Origin: Chionis minor
Lineage: Eukaryota > Chordata > Aves > Charadriiformes > Chionididae
Length of the DNA stretch: 64,000 nt
Assembly (NCBI GenBank): GCA_013398295.1
Contig: VZSF01000111.1
Coordinates: forward strand, 186,001 to 250,000
Direction: 5' to 3'
Part shown: positions 43,601 to 55,600 of the stretch, piece after piece
Layout: each line of letters begins with the position of its first letter
Position numbering within the stretch: the stretch's first letter is position 1
Made by a program: the position numbers and the translations under genes
The notes under the pieces: model-generated
The model's database searches: none
What the model was told of the DNA's origin: nothing
What the model saw: only the letters and a program-made list of their open reading frames with translations

Positions 43601-46600
43601 ATTGTTTTATGAGGACAAACTTGAAGTTCTGGAGATTTTAACTAAGTGAAACTAGGATGCAGCATCCATGTAACATGAGAATATCAAGACATCCGATTAT
43701 ACTGCCCCTTTAAATGATAACATTTCTTTGCTGAAAATCTGGCCACCCTGAAGTTACGAACAATCATTTTTATGAAGTCACCGAGGCCCGTATTTTAACC
43801 TGAATTCTTCTGGGTAAATAAATTTTGCTAACATGTGCTGTACAGTATTGCCAGTAGTGAGAGAGCCAGGGGAGAGGAAAAAAATAAGCGGGCCACATTG
43901 AACGTATAACGTGAAGGAGAACTTTTTGGTATTTGTTCTCCCACACACTTGAGGTGACAGAAACAAGCTGCTTGGGACCTGCAGAAAGCATCTTGCAAGC
44001 ATACGTAAAAGTGGATAATAGGAATTTAGGAGGAGGAAGGCCTCAAAAACTCAATTTCAGAATTGCTCATTGTGACTCACATGTGGGTTTCTGCCAGACC
44101 ACGCTGCACAATGTGGCAAACAGACATTTATTCTATTAGGAAAAAGACGGCAGCAATATTACCTGGAGAAGCAGCTCCAGCTTAACCTGATCTCCCCCAC
44201 CTGCTCGCAGTTTACTGTCTCGTTCCACACTGATTAATCTCAGCGAGTTAGCCTAGGCAGAGCACGCTAACTTGCAATTAGAAGTAGATAAAGTCATGCC
44301 TAAGTAGTCTGAATTTAGTTAACATGTTATTTATTATCATCCCTCCTGAGTAATGATCTCTTGGGTCTGTGATCACCCCTCTACTCACTGCATTTGTTCC
44401 TTCCCCTTCCTTCCCTTCTTTCTTCAGCTTCCTTTTGTGCTGCTTCCTTGGTCCAGACAGGAATTCCCCTTCTGATCCCTTTGGGATTCATAAGCCACTA
44501 AGTACGCTCTTTTGGAAACATTCTCTCCAAGGGATGACGAAGCACCTCAAGGGATGACGATTACGGCAGCGCATCGTTTTCTCCTGTAGCAGGTGACTGA
44601 GGGCTGTCGCACCACACCGACAGGGTGACCAACGCTGGCTGAAGGAACATGGGTAATGGCTTCTTTCTCCGTGCCTTCATCTGGTCTCCCGCAGTTTAAA
44701 CTGGCATTGCCCCTCGTTTATGAAAATATCTACAGCGGTTGCTCCAGTGCTGAACCGTTCTGAATGGAATCTGGTTCTGCACACCTTTTATCAGCGTAGT
44801 GAATTTTTTGGGAGACAGACTGTTGAGCATCATGCACTTCCAAGGGGAACCTGACCCCAAAGGGGTACGTCCCAGTCACGGCTGGGCAGCCCCCACTTGC
44901 CGAAGCAGTGGATTACGTGTGTGATGAGCACAGAATATAGAAGAAAATATCCCTTGATGATTTTCTTACCCAGTACCAGAGCCAGACTTTTGCATACACA
45001 ATGACAGTACAGTTTTTACCTCATCCTAAATGACCCATCAACGCCAACTGCCTAACACCCGCTGAGAATACCGTCCTTCCTTCCGACTTGTTTTTTAGGG
45101 AAATCAACTTGCCCAAGAGACCTGCCTGTCTGACCTCCCACCTCACAACTTCTGAACCTGGGAGCCAATTTCAACCCTGTTTGAATAATGGTAGAAATCT
45201 CTAAAGATAGTTTGGTTCCTTTAGGGTTTGTTATAAAAAAGGGTTTAGGTAGGGAAGAAGCTGGTAGTCACATGAGCAAAAGGCTGAGCGCAGTCCGTGG
45301 GGGAAGGCCTGGCTGTGGCAGACGGCTGGAATTATAGCAATGGGTGGGAATTAGTAGGAATCACAGAATGTTAAGGGTTGGCAGGGACCTCTGGAGATCA
45401 TCTGGTCCAACCCCCCTGCCAGAGCAGGTCCACCTACAGCAGGTGGCACAGGATGGCGCCCAGGCGGGTTGGGAATGTCTCCAGAGTGGGAGACTCCACC
45501 ACCTCTCTGGGCAGCCTGTGCCAGGGCTCTGCCACCCTCAAAGGAAAGAAGTTCCTCTTCATGTTCAGGTGGAACTTCCTATGTTCCAGTTTGTGCCTGT
45601 TACCTCTTGTCCTATCACCGGGCACCACTGGAAAAAGCCTGGCCCCCTCCTCCTGGCACCCTCCCTTTAAGTATTGATCAGCATTGATGAGATCGCCCCT
45701 CAGCCTTCTCTTCTCCAGACTAAAAAGGCCCAACTCCCTCAGCCTTTCCGCATAAGAAAGATGTTTCAGTCCCCTGATCACCTTTGTGACCCTGCGCTGC
45801 AACCTCTCCAGCAGTTCCCTGTCCTTCTTGAACTGGGGAGCCCAGAACTGGACACAGGACTCCAGTTGTGGCCTCACCAGGGCAGAGTAGAGGGGGAGGA
45901 TGACCTCCCTCCACCTGCTGGCCACACTCCTCTTGATGCCCCCCAGGATGCCACTGGCCTTCTTGGCCACAAGGGCACATTGTTGCCCACCAGGACTCCC
46001 AGGTCCCTCTCTGCAGAGCTGCTTTCCAGCAGGTCAGAATCCAGACTTCACTAGTCCCACTGCTCATGAAATGACTCGTTTACCTACACATTACAAATGT
46101 TGTTTTAAAACATGTTTTTTCTGACATTCCTCTATTATTACTTTTTTCTTGATTTATACCCCATCTATCTAAGCCATTTTCCATCACTTCAGGAACTGAA
46201 TCTACAATCTGTTGCCAAAACAAGTAAATCAGAGCTGTTTTTCAGTGGACTGTGTTTTGCAAATACCTTCTTTTAATTGCCTTGCCACTATCAAAGGCAC
46301 AGAAATGACAGTGAGGATAAAAGCAACAATTTCCAGCACAGTCTAGACTTGTATGAGCATTTAGTTGTAATTTCCTTACATCTTCACTTTAAACCTGCTC
46401 CTACCATGAACTGCTTAATGATTTTGCTCTTTTCTTAAGAGCTCTGCATGAAAACATTCGAATACGTTTTCTGTGTTTCCCTTGAAGAGACAAGGACGTT
46501 TCTTAGTGAATGGGGAAAAGAGTGTCCTGTGTAATTATGACACGGTGAAGGTGGGGGAGAGACAGAGAGAGAGAAAGGAAGGGAGAGAAAAGAGGGAAGG

Positions 46601-49600
46601 GAGAGGGAGAGAAAGAGGGAGGCAGAAAGAGGGTAGTTTCACTAGGAAAAGTTTTATCAGAAATCAGTAATGAGGTAAATGCTACTTCTTGAAATGCAAC
46701 TCTGCTTTAAGAGTTGAGGAAGACTATATTAGTGATTAATTATTTGTGATGGAGGAATTGACTATCCCTACGCTAGAGACAAAACTTTCCCACCCCAGCT
46801 TTTCCGTTCAAAGCAAGGTTTAGGTGTCTCACTTCCCGCATCGCCAGTTCTGCAGAAGCAGCTCGGCACATACGCTCCTTGGCTTGTAAGCCTGTCCTCG
46901 GCGTTCCAGAGAGTTCTGTCAGCTTATAAGCTAAAACTCTGAACGTTGTCAGACTATGAGGGGATGCAACGAGGAAGGCTAAGGCCCACCTGGAATTAAA
47001 CCTGGCAAGGGATGTCAAGGACAGTAAAAAAGGCTTCTTCAAGTACACCAGTAGTAAAAGGAAGACTAGGGAAAATGTGGAAGGGAAGAAGGAGTCTTCT
47101 TCCGTGGAAAAACCACCTTTCATTTGCAGTTTCTGAAGTGCACTTCTAACAAGATGGAAGTCAAAAAAGTCAGCAGTACTCTAGTACTGCTCCTCTGTAC
47201 TCACCTCTGTACACCAAGCTTTCTTACCTTCCCCCCCCCCCCCCCCACCCATAATATANCCCCCCGATAAAAATTTAAAAATCATGCCATGGAATAAATA
47301 TGGAATAAATACATTGATATGAAAACAATCACATGTTGCAAATTTTTAGCACTTAGTCAGAACTATTAATTTTTCAACAGTAGTTTGCACTCTTTTCATT
47401 GGGGTTGCTTAATACTGGCCTGTGATAAAATGCTGTTTATTTGAAGCACACCTTACCTGTGTCTCCGGGATGATAGGACTATCTTCCGGAGAAATTCTGA
47501 AGAAGGTGGATAAAGGTGATGACACAATAACTGGGTTTGGCCTTACAAATCCGCTCAGATCACAACTAGGAATGTCATTCTCCTCCTTCTTCATGACCAG
47601 GGTATCCATGACATAGAAGACATTCCAGGGAATCCATACTGTGTGATACTGCGTCAGGAACGGGGATCGCTCAAACACCAGTGTCAGGGAGGCACCACCA
47701 TTCGCTACCAAGTCAAACCTAGAAGAAAATCCCAAGAGGGCTAGTTAGTCAGCAAATTCCCAAAGCCATCCACAGCCTCCATTTTACGGATTGATTTTTC
47801 ACTCCTCTGTACTGCTCAGAAGGCAGAACGGCTCTACTGGGAACTATGGGGAAATCAATTAAATTATATTACATAATACTGCACTAAGACAATAGAGAGT
47901 TTGGGATGCCGCGTTTAATTTAAGCAAGCCCTCCTACTTCTAAAGTCTGTCATCAGCATGTTTTACATTTGAGGAATGTACAAAGTACAGCTTTGGTCCA
48001 TCACTTTTTTCATGTCTTTTGTTTCCATTATTTTATTATTATCTCATTTTTACAAGCAGCTCTTCAGTAACGCCTTTGCTGTCTTTGTGTCTCGGAAGTG
48101 CTTCAAAGGGAACTTACATTCCATCTTGGCGAGTGATTGTATATCCGTAGTCCGGATAGTGCAGAAAGGAGACGTTGACTCCAATGAGTGGCGTTCCATC
48201 AGCAGTCAGTACTTGGCCCCTTATGACGGATGCAAGACTGTGAAAAAGATGCAGGATCAAATTACAAACTTGCCTTTTTTTGTTCTCTTTTGAATGAATA
48301 GAAGGCAGTACAGTGAACACACACACACGCATCCCTACATGGTATCAACTACCATTAAAAAAACATTCCTGAGACTCTAACCCTTTTACAAGTTCACATC
48401 ATTTACACTGTATAAACAAACGCCTCGAAATCTACAGATAATAATTTTCTTTCAATATTGTTGATTTTACTTTGGTTCATTTTGTCTGTACTAAGACCAG
48501 AAATTCACTGAAGAATGTTAAGAACTTATAAACTCTGGATGTTCCCACTGTAAGTCATACCTCTGGCAGCCTCTTAAAGAACAACATACTTTTCAATTAG
48601 CATCAAAGCGATCTGTAAAACTGCAGGGACCATGAAGTACAAAATTTAAAAGAGCAATAAGGAACACTTGTGCAACAACTTTTAATCAACTGCTGTGCCC
48701 AAACACATTAATGCTGTTAAATTACTGCAAACGCCGTAGTTCTAGTGTAAATCATCTTCCTTCACTCAGTGAGATCCCAGACACCTGCTTCCTGTTACTG
48801 GTTTATTTTCAGGTCATTACTGCTTTGTAGAGCACCAGTCAAATAGTTTATGCAATTACACTGTCGTGCACTTAACAGTTCTGTTACATTAATTCATAAT
48901 TTATATTATTTAGTGAGCTCAGTTTAAAAAGTGCAGCTTTGCTTTTCCTTCTGAAGTGTTTTCATAGCTCTGATGTATTTCCAACTGCGCTAGCCCAAAT
49001 CAACTGGTTAAATAAAGATTTATTTAATCATTACTGAAGTGCCCTGTTAGAATCCAGGTACTAAGCATGGCAAGCACCTTCTGTAACCTAGCGCCACCAG
49101 CAATTGGAGTTTTATGGGAAACGAGACAAAATAAGCAATTTGATAAATTACGAGAAAAGGTCCCCGCTGCAAGTCCACGCCGTGGACTTTGCAGTCACAG
49201 TGGATCTTCTCCAGAACATGACTCTCACGCACGCTTCAATCCCTTCCATATTCGTGAGTTAACGATGAGTCCGTCACGCTCACCTCTTGTTAAAAGGACT
49301 TTCCCCAGGTATGACATGAGTGCTGTCTGCTCCGATGAGAAAACTGATCCGGTCATAGAACGCCTTGGCAGCCTGCTGAGAGGGCGACTGTTGGCTTTGG
49401 CTGATAATATCCTGGGGATCGGGCAGCCCACGACAGTAGGGCTGGTTTTGGCAAGAGCTCTGCAAACAGCAGTCGGGGTCCATACAGTCAACGAGCCCGT
49501 CTGTTGGCAGAAAGTCACACAAATGAACAACCTCTTCCTCCTGCCCCTCGGCACGCGAATCAGCCAGCCAGCAGAGAGATTTAGAGAAAAGGACATAGTA

Positions 49601-52600
49601 TGAAAGAATACTAATAATTAAGATTTTAATGAATTCACTTTCAATTAAGGAAAGAGAGGTTGTTTCCACCGAGTTCTTAAATTCCCATGGAAATCCACGC
49701 AAGCTGAATACACTCAGTATCACGTAAAAATTAAACCTATTTAGTGATACTTCTCTAAAAACATGTTGAACAAACCAGAAAATGAAGGTACTCAGGCTCT
49801 GCATACGCTGTTCACTTATAAATATTAAAACCTTTTAGGTGGGTCTAAGTAGCTTTTATCTGAGGTTATCTGGCTTGCTAGAGAAAAGAAACTAGTAACT
49901 CCCGCTCTGCTGTTTTCCTCAAGTTTTTTAGCCTCCCTATGCTGCAAGTAGCTTTAAATATTTCACGACATTTATCAAGGTGGATCCCTTTATACCTTGG
50001 CAGAAAGATTTTGTTGCTAGTGGCAAAGGCAATTTCCACAACTATTTTGCATGAAAATGTATGAGAGAACAAAATCTGTATCTAGCGTTTAGATTTTATT
50101 CCGAACAAACCGATGAGGAACGCTGGCCAGTATAAACAAGATTTAAACACATGGGTGCTTACGTGCTGAAATATTCCCATATAACGAGCATTAGATCTGT
50201 CACATCACTGGAAATCTAATTTGGTGAAAGATTGAAATCAAGATCAAATTGATAACTACTAATTTGCTGTAAGTAAAGTCGTAAGGAAAATGAGCCCGGA
50301 AATGTCAGCTACAGCAAATTTCTAGATGAATGTAATATGGTATCACATAGCTGATAATTGTTTCCCCAAAAGAACAGCAAGACTGAAACATTCTTTACTG
50401 TGAGGGTGGTGAGGCACTGGAACAGGTTACCCAGGGAAGTTGTGGAGGCCCCATCCCTGGAAGTGTTTAAGGCCAGGCTGGATGGGGCTTTGAGCAACCT
50501 GGTCTAGTGAGAGGTGTCCCTGCCCATGGCAGGGGGGTTGGAACTTGATGATCTTTAAGGTCCCTTCCAACTCTAACCATTCTATGATTCTATGATTTTA
50601 TTATTCCATTTAGATGAGAGCAGGAGCTTGCTTGCCGCACCAAGCTGAAAAACACACCAGTGCAGCACTTGGAGGAAGCCCACGACTGCTTCTCTCACAA
50701 AAGAATCTCGCTTTAGAGTAAAACTTCTTTCTGAAGGGAAAAATATCACCCATTTTTGTTCAATCACATGTTGAAAGAGCGTAAGTAAACAGAGAACTTC
50801 TAAAGGTATTCCTCTAAGGATTGCTGTGTTATGTGGATCAGTTAGAGGACTGGCAAAATAGTAAAGGACTGGGATTTCTATTCTTTTGCACATCTAAAAT
50901 TCTTATTTAACTCAGCTGACATTGAAGTCAGTTCAGGGAAAATAAAAGGGATGAAAAAGTCATCGTTAAGTATATCAAAGTTTAAACTTTTTTAAGAGAA
51001 GAGAAAGAACATTGATTTTCCCTGGGATGAGTGTATGCTGGAGGGCTGCGCTCCCATTCGGACAGACCTTGACAGGCTGGAGACACGGGCTGACGGGAAC
51101 CTCAGCAAAGGGAAGTGCAAGTCCCGCCGCTGGGGAGGAACAACCACCGGCACCAGCACCTGCCGGGGGACAACTGGCTGCACGGCAGCTTTGTGGAGAA
51201 GACCTTGGGAGTCCTGCTGGACCCCAAATGGAACGTGAGCCAGCAACGTGCCCTCGTGGCCAAGGAGGTGCCGATGGCATCCTGGGCTGCATTCAGAGGA
51301 GCGCTGCCAGCCGGTCAGTGGAAGGGATCTGTCCCCTCTACTCAGCACAGGTGAGGCCACACACCGGGAATGCCGTGTGCAGGCTAGGCCTTCCCAGTTC
51401 AAGAGAGACACGGACATACTATGGAAAGCTCAGTGACGGGCCGTGAAGATGGTCAAGGCCTTGACACATCTCTCCTCTGAGGAAAGGCTGAGAGTGCCGA
51501 GGCCGTTTAGCCTGGAGAAGGCTCCAGGGAATCTCACCAGCGGGTAGAGATCCCTAAGGGGAGGGCGTAAAAAAGACCACCTTTCAGCAGCGCCAGCGAG
51601 AGAGACAGTGGGCACAGACTGAAACACAGGGAATTCTGTCTAAACATCAGAAAAACTTCTTTTCGCGTGACAGCGGTTGGATGCTTCAACAGGTTGCCCA
51701 GGGAAGTTGTGGAGTCTCCGTCCTTGGAGATCATTCGAAACCCAGCCGGCCACGGCGCTGAGCAGCTTGCTCGAGTTGATCCCGCTTTGAGCAGGGGGTG
51801 GGACCAGCTGATTTCCAGAGGCCTGTCCAACCTCAAAGAGTCCGTGACTCTTGTGATTTTCCAGTCTTATTCTTGTACAACATGAAACCCTTTCCTAGCT
51901 GAAGCACTGACCTCCCTTGCTGGTTTTAACTCTAGAAGCCTGGATCAGCATCAAAGCTGGGGGTACTGATGGTTAAAAGCACAGTTTTGGGTTGTTATAT
52001 CTCTGTATGGTCTCCCAGGCATTATCTGGTGCAGTTGCCAAAGAAATGCTCGAATTTCGTCATTCATCTTTGTTAGTTTATAAAAAGCGAATGTACATCT
52101 GGAGTATAGTCTGCAGGTCATAAAACTGCATGAGATTGACACCTTCTGAACTAATCAGCTGGAAATGCATTTTTACAAGCCTCTCCGCTAACATCAATCA
52201 GAGAAAGAATCTCATTTTCACCAGCCAAGATACAGGGATACGCTGTTTATTTTTCTGTGGAGTTTATCAGGAACTTGCCCAGGCGAGTGACGGATGGTTA
52301 TGAATCTGGCTCCTTATAACTTGAGAAAACATTTTTCATTCTTTCTCTGTACTGATGTGGCTAGAGCCATCCAGTACCACTAAGCTGAGTACTCTATTGC
52401 ACCGCGTGAAGCAGAGTAAAATCTCCTTTCTGTAAATGGCTCCGCAAAATTATTAATTTTGTTCAGCCTGAAAAACAAGAAACTTAGCTCAACACTGGCT
52501 TATCAGTTATATCACTCAAATATGACAGTGAAATTATAAAGGGAACTCCTACAGCCAGCTGGACAACCATTATCAGTCTCAGAAGGCAATTTGGTATTTT

Positions 52601-55600
52601 TCTGTTCTAGATGTAAGTGATTCTTCTATATACAGAAGATGTAATGACTACATTACTGTTTTCTTCCTCAAAACCTGAAGTCTAGCTGTAAAAATCTTGA
52701 CTAATGTTACATTTCCCTTGGTTGCAAAATGCATGGAATCGCAATGGAACATGGTCTGGTCATAAGATTGCTTCTTTGAAAAGACTAAGAAAACCCTCAA
52801 AACATTAAATGACAGGAGTCAAGACAGAGGACTCCCATGCTTATGGAAATCTAAAAAATAAGATGTGTCAGTGGGTGTGTTTGCCTTTGAATGGAATTTA
52901 AAGGGTATGTCTAAAACTACTGGAAGGAAGAAAAATAAGGGGAGACAAAGTAAGTCCCGGGCGCAAGTTCTGCAAGGGTCAAAGGGGAGATCGTGGCCAA
53001 GGACCTAGATAAATAACATTCTTTGTAAATGAGTTGATTATGTATTTAGGCAACAAAAAATCTCCACGAAGCGAAATTCAGTGCCTACATAGGAAGAACA
53101 CAGTTTTGGAGCTATGATGCTGGCCGTCCCACCAGGGCGGTTTCAGTGACTGTGGCACACAAAGGCAAGACGCTGGAAAGGACAGAAATCTATGAGCAAA
53201 CCTCAGTTATCCTTCCATATCTCTATTTTACAACAGGCTGTAATGAACGGACTCAATAATAGACACCAAAAATGACTGCCTGTAGGAGCAGCTGGGTGGA
53301 AAAGCCACAAAAGCCAAAACAGCTCTTGATTTATCCCCAAGCAGTGCCCAAGGACCTCGTTCAGTGTCACCACTGCAGGACCTCTCTACGCGCACCTATT
53401 CCCCACTGAAAGGCAACACTCCTGCTGGAGTGAGGAAGCCCAAAACAGAAAGTGTTGGGCTCTAAACGAGCTGTCACTCCAGAAAGAAATCTCGGCGTCA
53501 CCCTGGGTAAGTGCTACATTAACCCAGCACTCCCCAGCAACCACAGACGCCAACAGAAAGCTGAGTAATGGGAAGTGTGGGAGCACAGAGCAGACAACGG
53601 GAGCACACCGCTGTATCAGTCCTAATTCAAACAGAAACTTCCTGGTGTTTCCTGAGCTTGGCTTATCTTTGTACTCAGTAACACTTCTGACATTCAAAAC
53701 ATTCTGCGGCAGTAATTTCTTACTTTAATTAGCAGCCTGCTAGTATACTAAAGACAACAGAAGTTCACATTTGTCCTATTATATTCTTTTGCTAAACATT
53801 TGCCATTAGCCACTATCAGAGAGGAGGCCCCGGTTTGGGTAATCTTTAGGTTGAATTTGTACTGCCCTGTGACAATGCTTACCAGGAGCAGGCTATTCTA
53901 GCCTATGCAAGGAATTACAGAAAATAAATACAAAAATAAATACTGAAACTACTACAGTAGTGCTAAGCACGCTTCGCTTTGTGTCAGTATTTATTTTCTT
54001 TTTCGTAATAAAAGAATATTAATAATCCCTTAAATCCTGCCGCTGTAAACCTGAAACTACTTTTAATAATGGGATAGGAGCTAATAAAAAGCAAACTTAA
54101 CGAAGGAATCTGTTCAATAAAAACCTACCTAAACTAAAGAGTTGACAGCTTATTCTTCCTACAGTGATGACAAAACACATCCCACTTTCTTAAAGTATAA
54201 TAGTGACACATTTTTTCCCAAGCAAAGAAGTTAGGCTTATGCCACCCACAGATGACTCTGTCTTCCCTTCTCCCCACAAAGTCATTAAGAGTTTAATTCA
54301 GCCTAAGGTCTGCTTGTTGCACGCTTTTCCTGTAGGTTGCTAAAATGTAAAGAAAATTCTGTAGTTTATTATTCAAATGGAACACATGGAAGAATGAAGA
54401 GTGATCTTTAAAGCCAAAGGAAATGATCTGCAAGACTCTCAAAAAGCTGCATTAAATGAAAGACGAGTAATAATCATCCCATCATAGGTCCATCCTATCC
54501 AGAAGGGAAAAGTGATCGAGTAGGCCTTGATGTCATTAGCATTTCCTATGGAGAATATTCCCATTGAGGTCCCAGGGATGCTCACGTTCACAGGATTTGA
54601 ACGATCAGTCCCAGAAAGAGCTCAGAATCAAAGGAACAGCAGACACTGTTATTAATGAATTATACTCATACTAATATATGAAATAGATTTTATCCAGTGT
54701 GGGATGGGACATAAACATTAACCACAGCCTATCAATTAGCTAACAACCAAGATAACTTTAATTATACAACCACTGAGCCTAGTCCGATGTAAATCACGCT
54801 ACCTGCAGTCATTGGTATAAATTCAGCGTAAGTGCTCAGCTAACCTAATCTCCCACAACAAACAAATACAGCAGAGGCATCCCTGTGCCATTCCCTGCGG
54901 CTGTCTGGAATCTCAACGCTTGGTCCAGAGATCAGCGGGCCGATTGCACGTACTCTTGGAAAGGGAAAAAACACCGCTTCCCTTTCCAGGGGGGTTTCTG
55001 GCAAAGACGACTTTCCTTTCCCACTTCTGTTTGGTATGCTTCTGGTTTTTAATTTAATTTTATTGTTATATATTAACCCTTTTCCTCAGCCACTAGTCAA
55101 AGACTACAGTGACAATGCTCTGTACTGAAATGTATAAATTAACATTAGGTCCACTGGAAGCGAAAGGCCAGTGACAAATAGCCTTTCATAGGTCAATCAT
55201 GGCCAAACAACTGTTTGGCCAGTACCGTCCTCATACATAGCTGCATATCTGTAAAGGCAATAATGAAAAAAATGGACAGAAAAAAAGCAACAAGATACCT
55301 GCATTAGACTTCCCCCCCCCATATTGTTCTTTCTTCTTGAAGTCATCCTGTTAGATCCTTCTGCTCCAATTCCTCTTTCCTTTTCCCCTTTTCCTCACAA
55401 CCAGCTTTCAGTTTTCAGTCTGACGGAGCATCTCCTTTTCCCTTGTTCTGTTCACGTGCATTCCTGTTCACCTTGTTCCTCTTCCTCCCACTGCTCCCTT
55501 ATCTGCTCTTGACTCTCCCTGTGATACGCCACACACTTCTATTATCTTTAAAGTTTACCGACTCTGCTTTAGTCTATCACTGGGCTTTCAACCTTTTTTC

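Larger units (their letters stand above)
40086..47456 (-). other. TENM2: TENM2 intron (7.4 kb)
   Basis: Holds a well-preserved CR1 3' end (45359-46060, minus strand), an internal CR1 fragment (about 46965-47105, plus strand), a purine tract (46551-46634), a 16-base C run with a nearby undetermined base (47231-47259) and a small 20-base direct duplication at 44528-44560. The part from 40.1 to 45.3 kb shows no gene. Confidence 0.88.

Noticed and set aside
49067..49603. 178-codon plus-strand ORF
   Set aside because: It is the antisense shadow of the TENM2 exon at 49284-49500. The minus strand has the conserved cysteine-rich sequence with proper splice sites.
51012..51446. 144-codon plus-strand ORF and overlapping minus-strand ORF
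   Set aside because: Both fall in a degraded CR1 copy.
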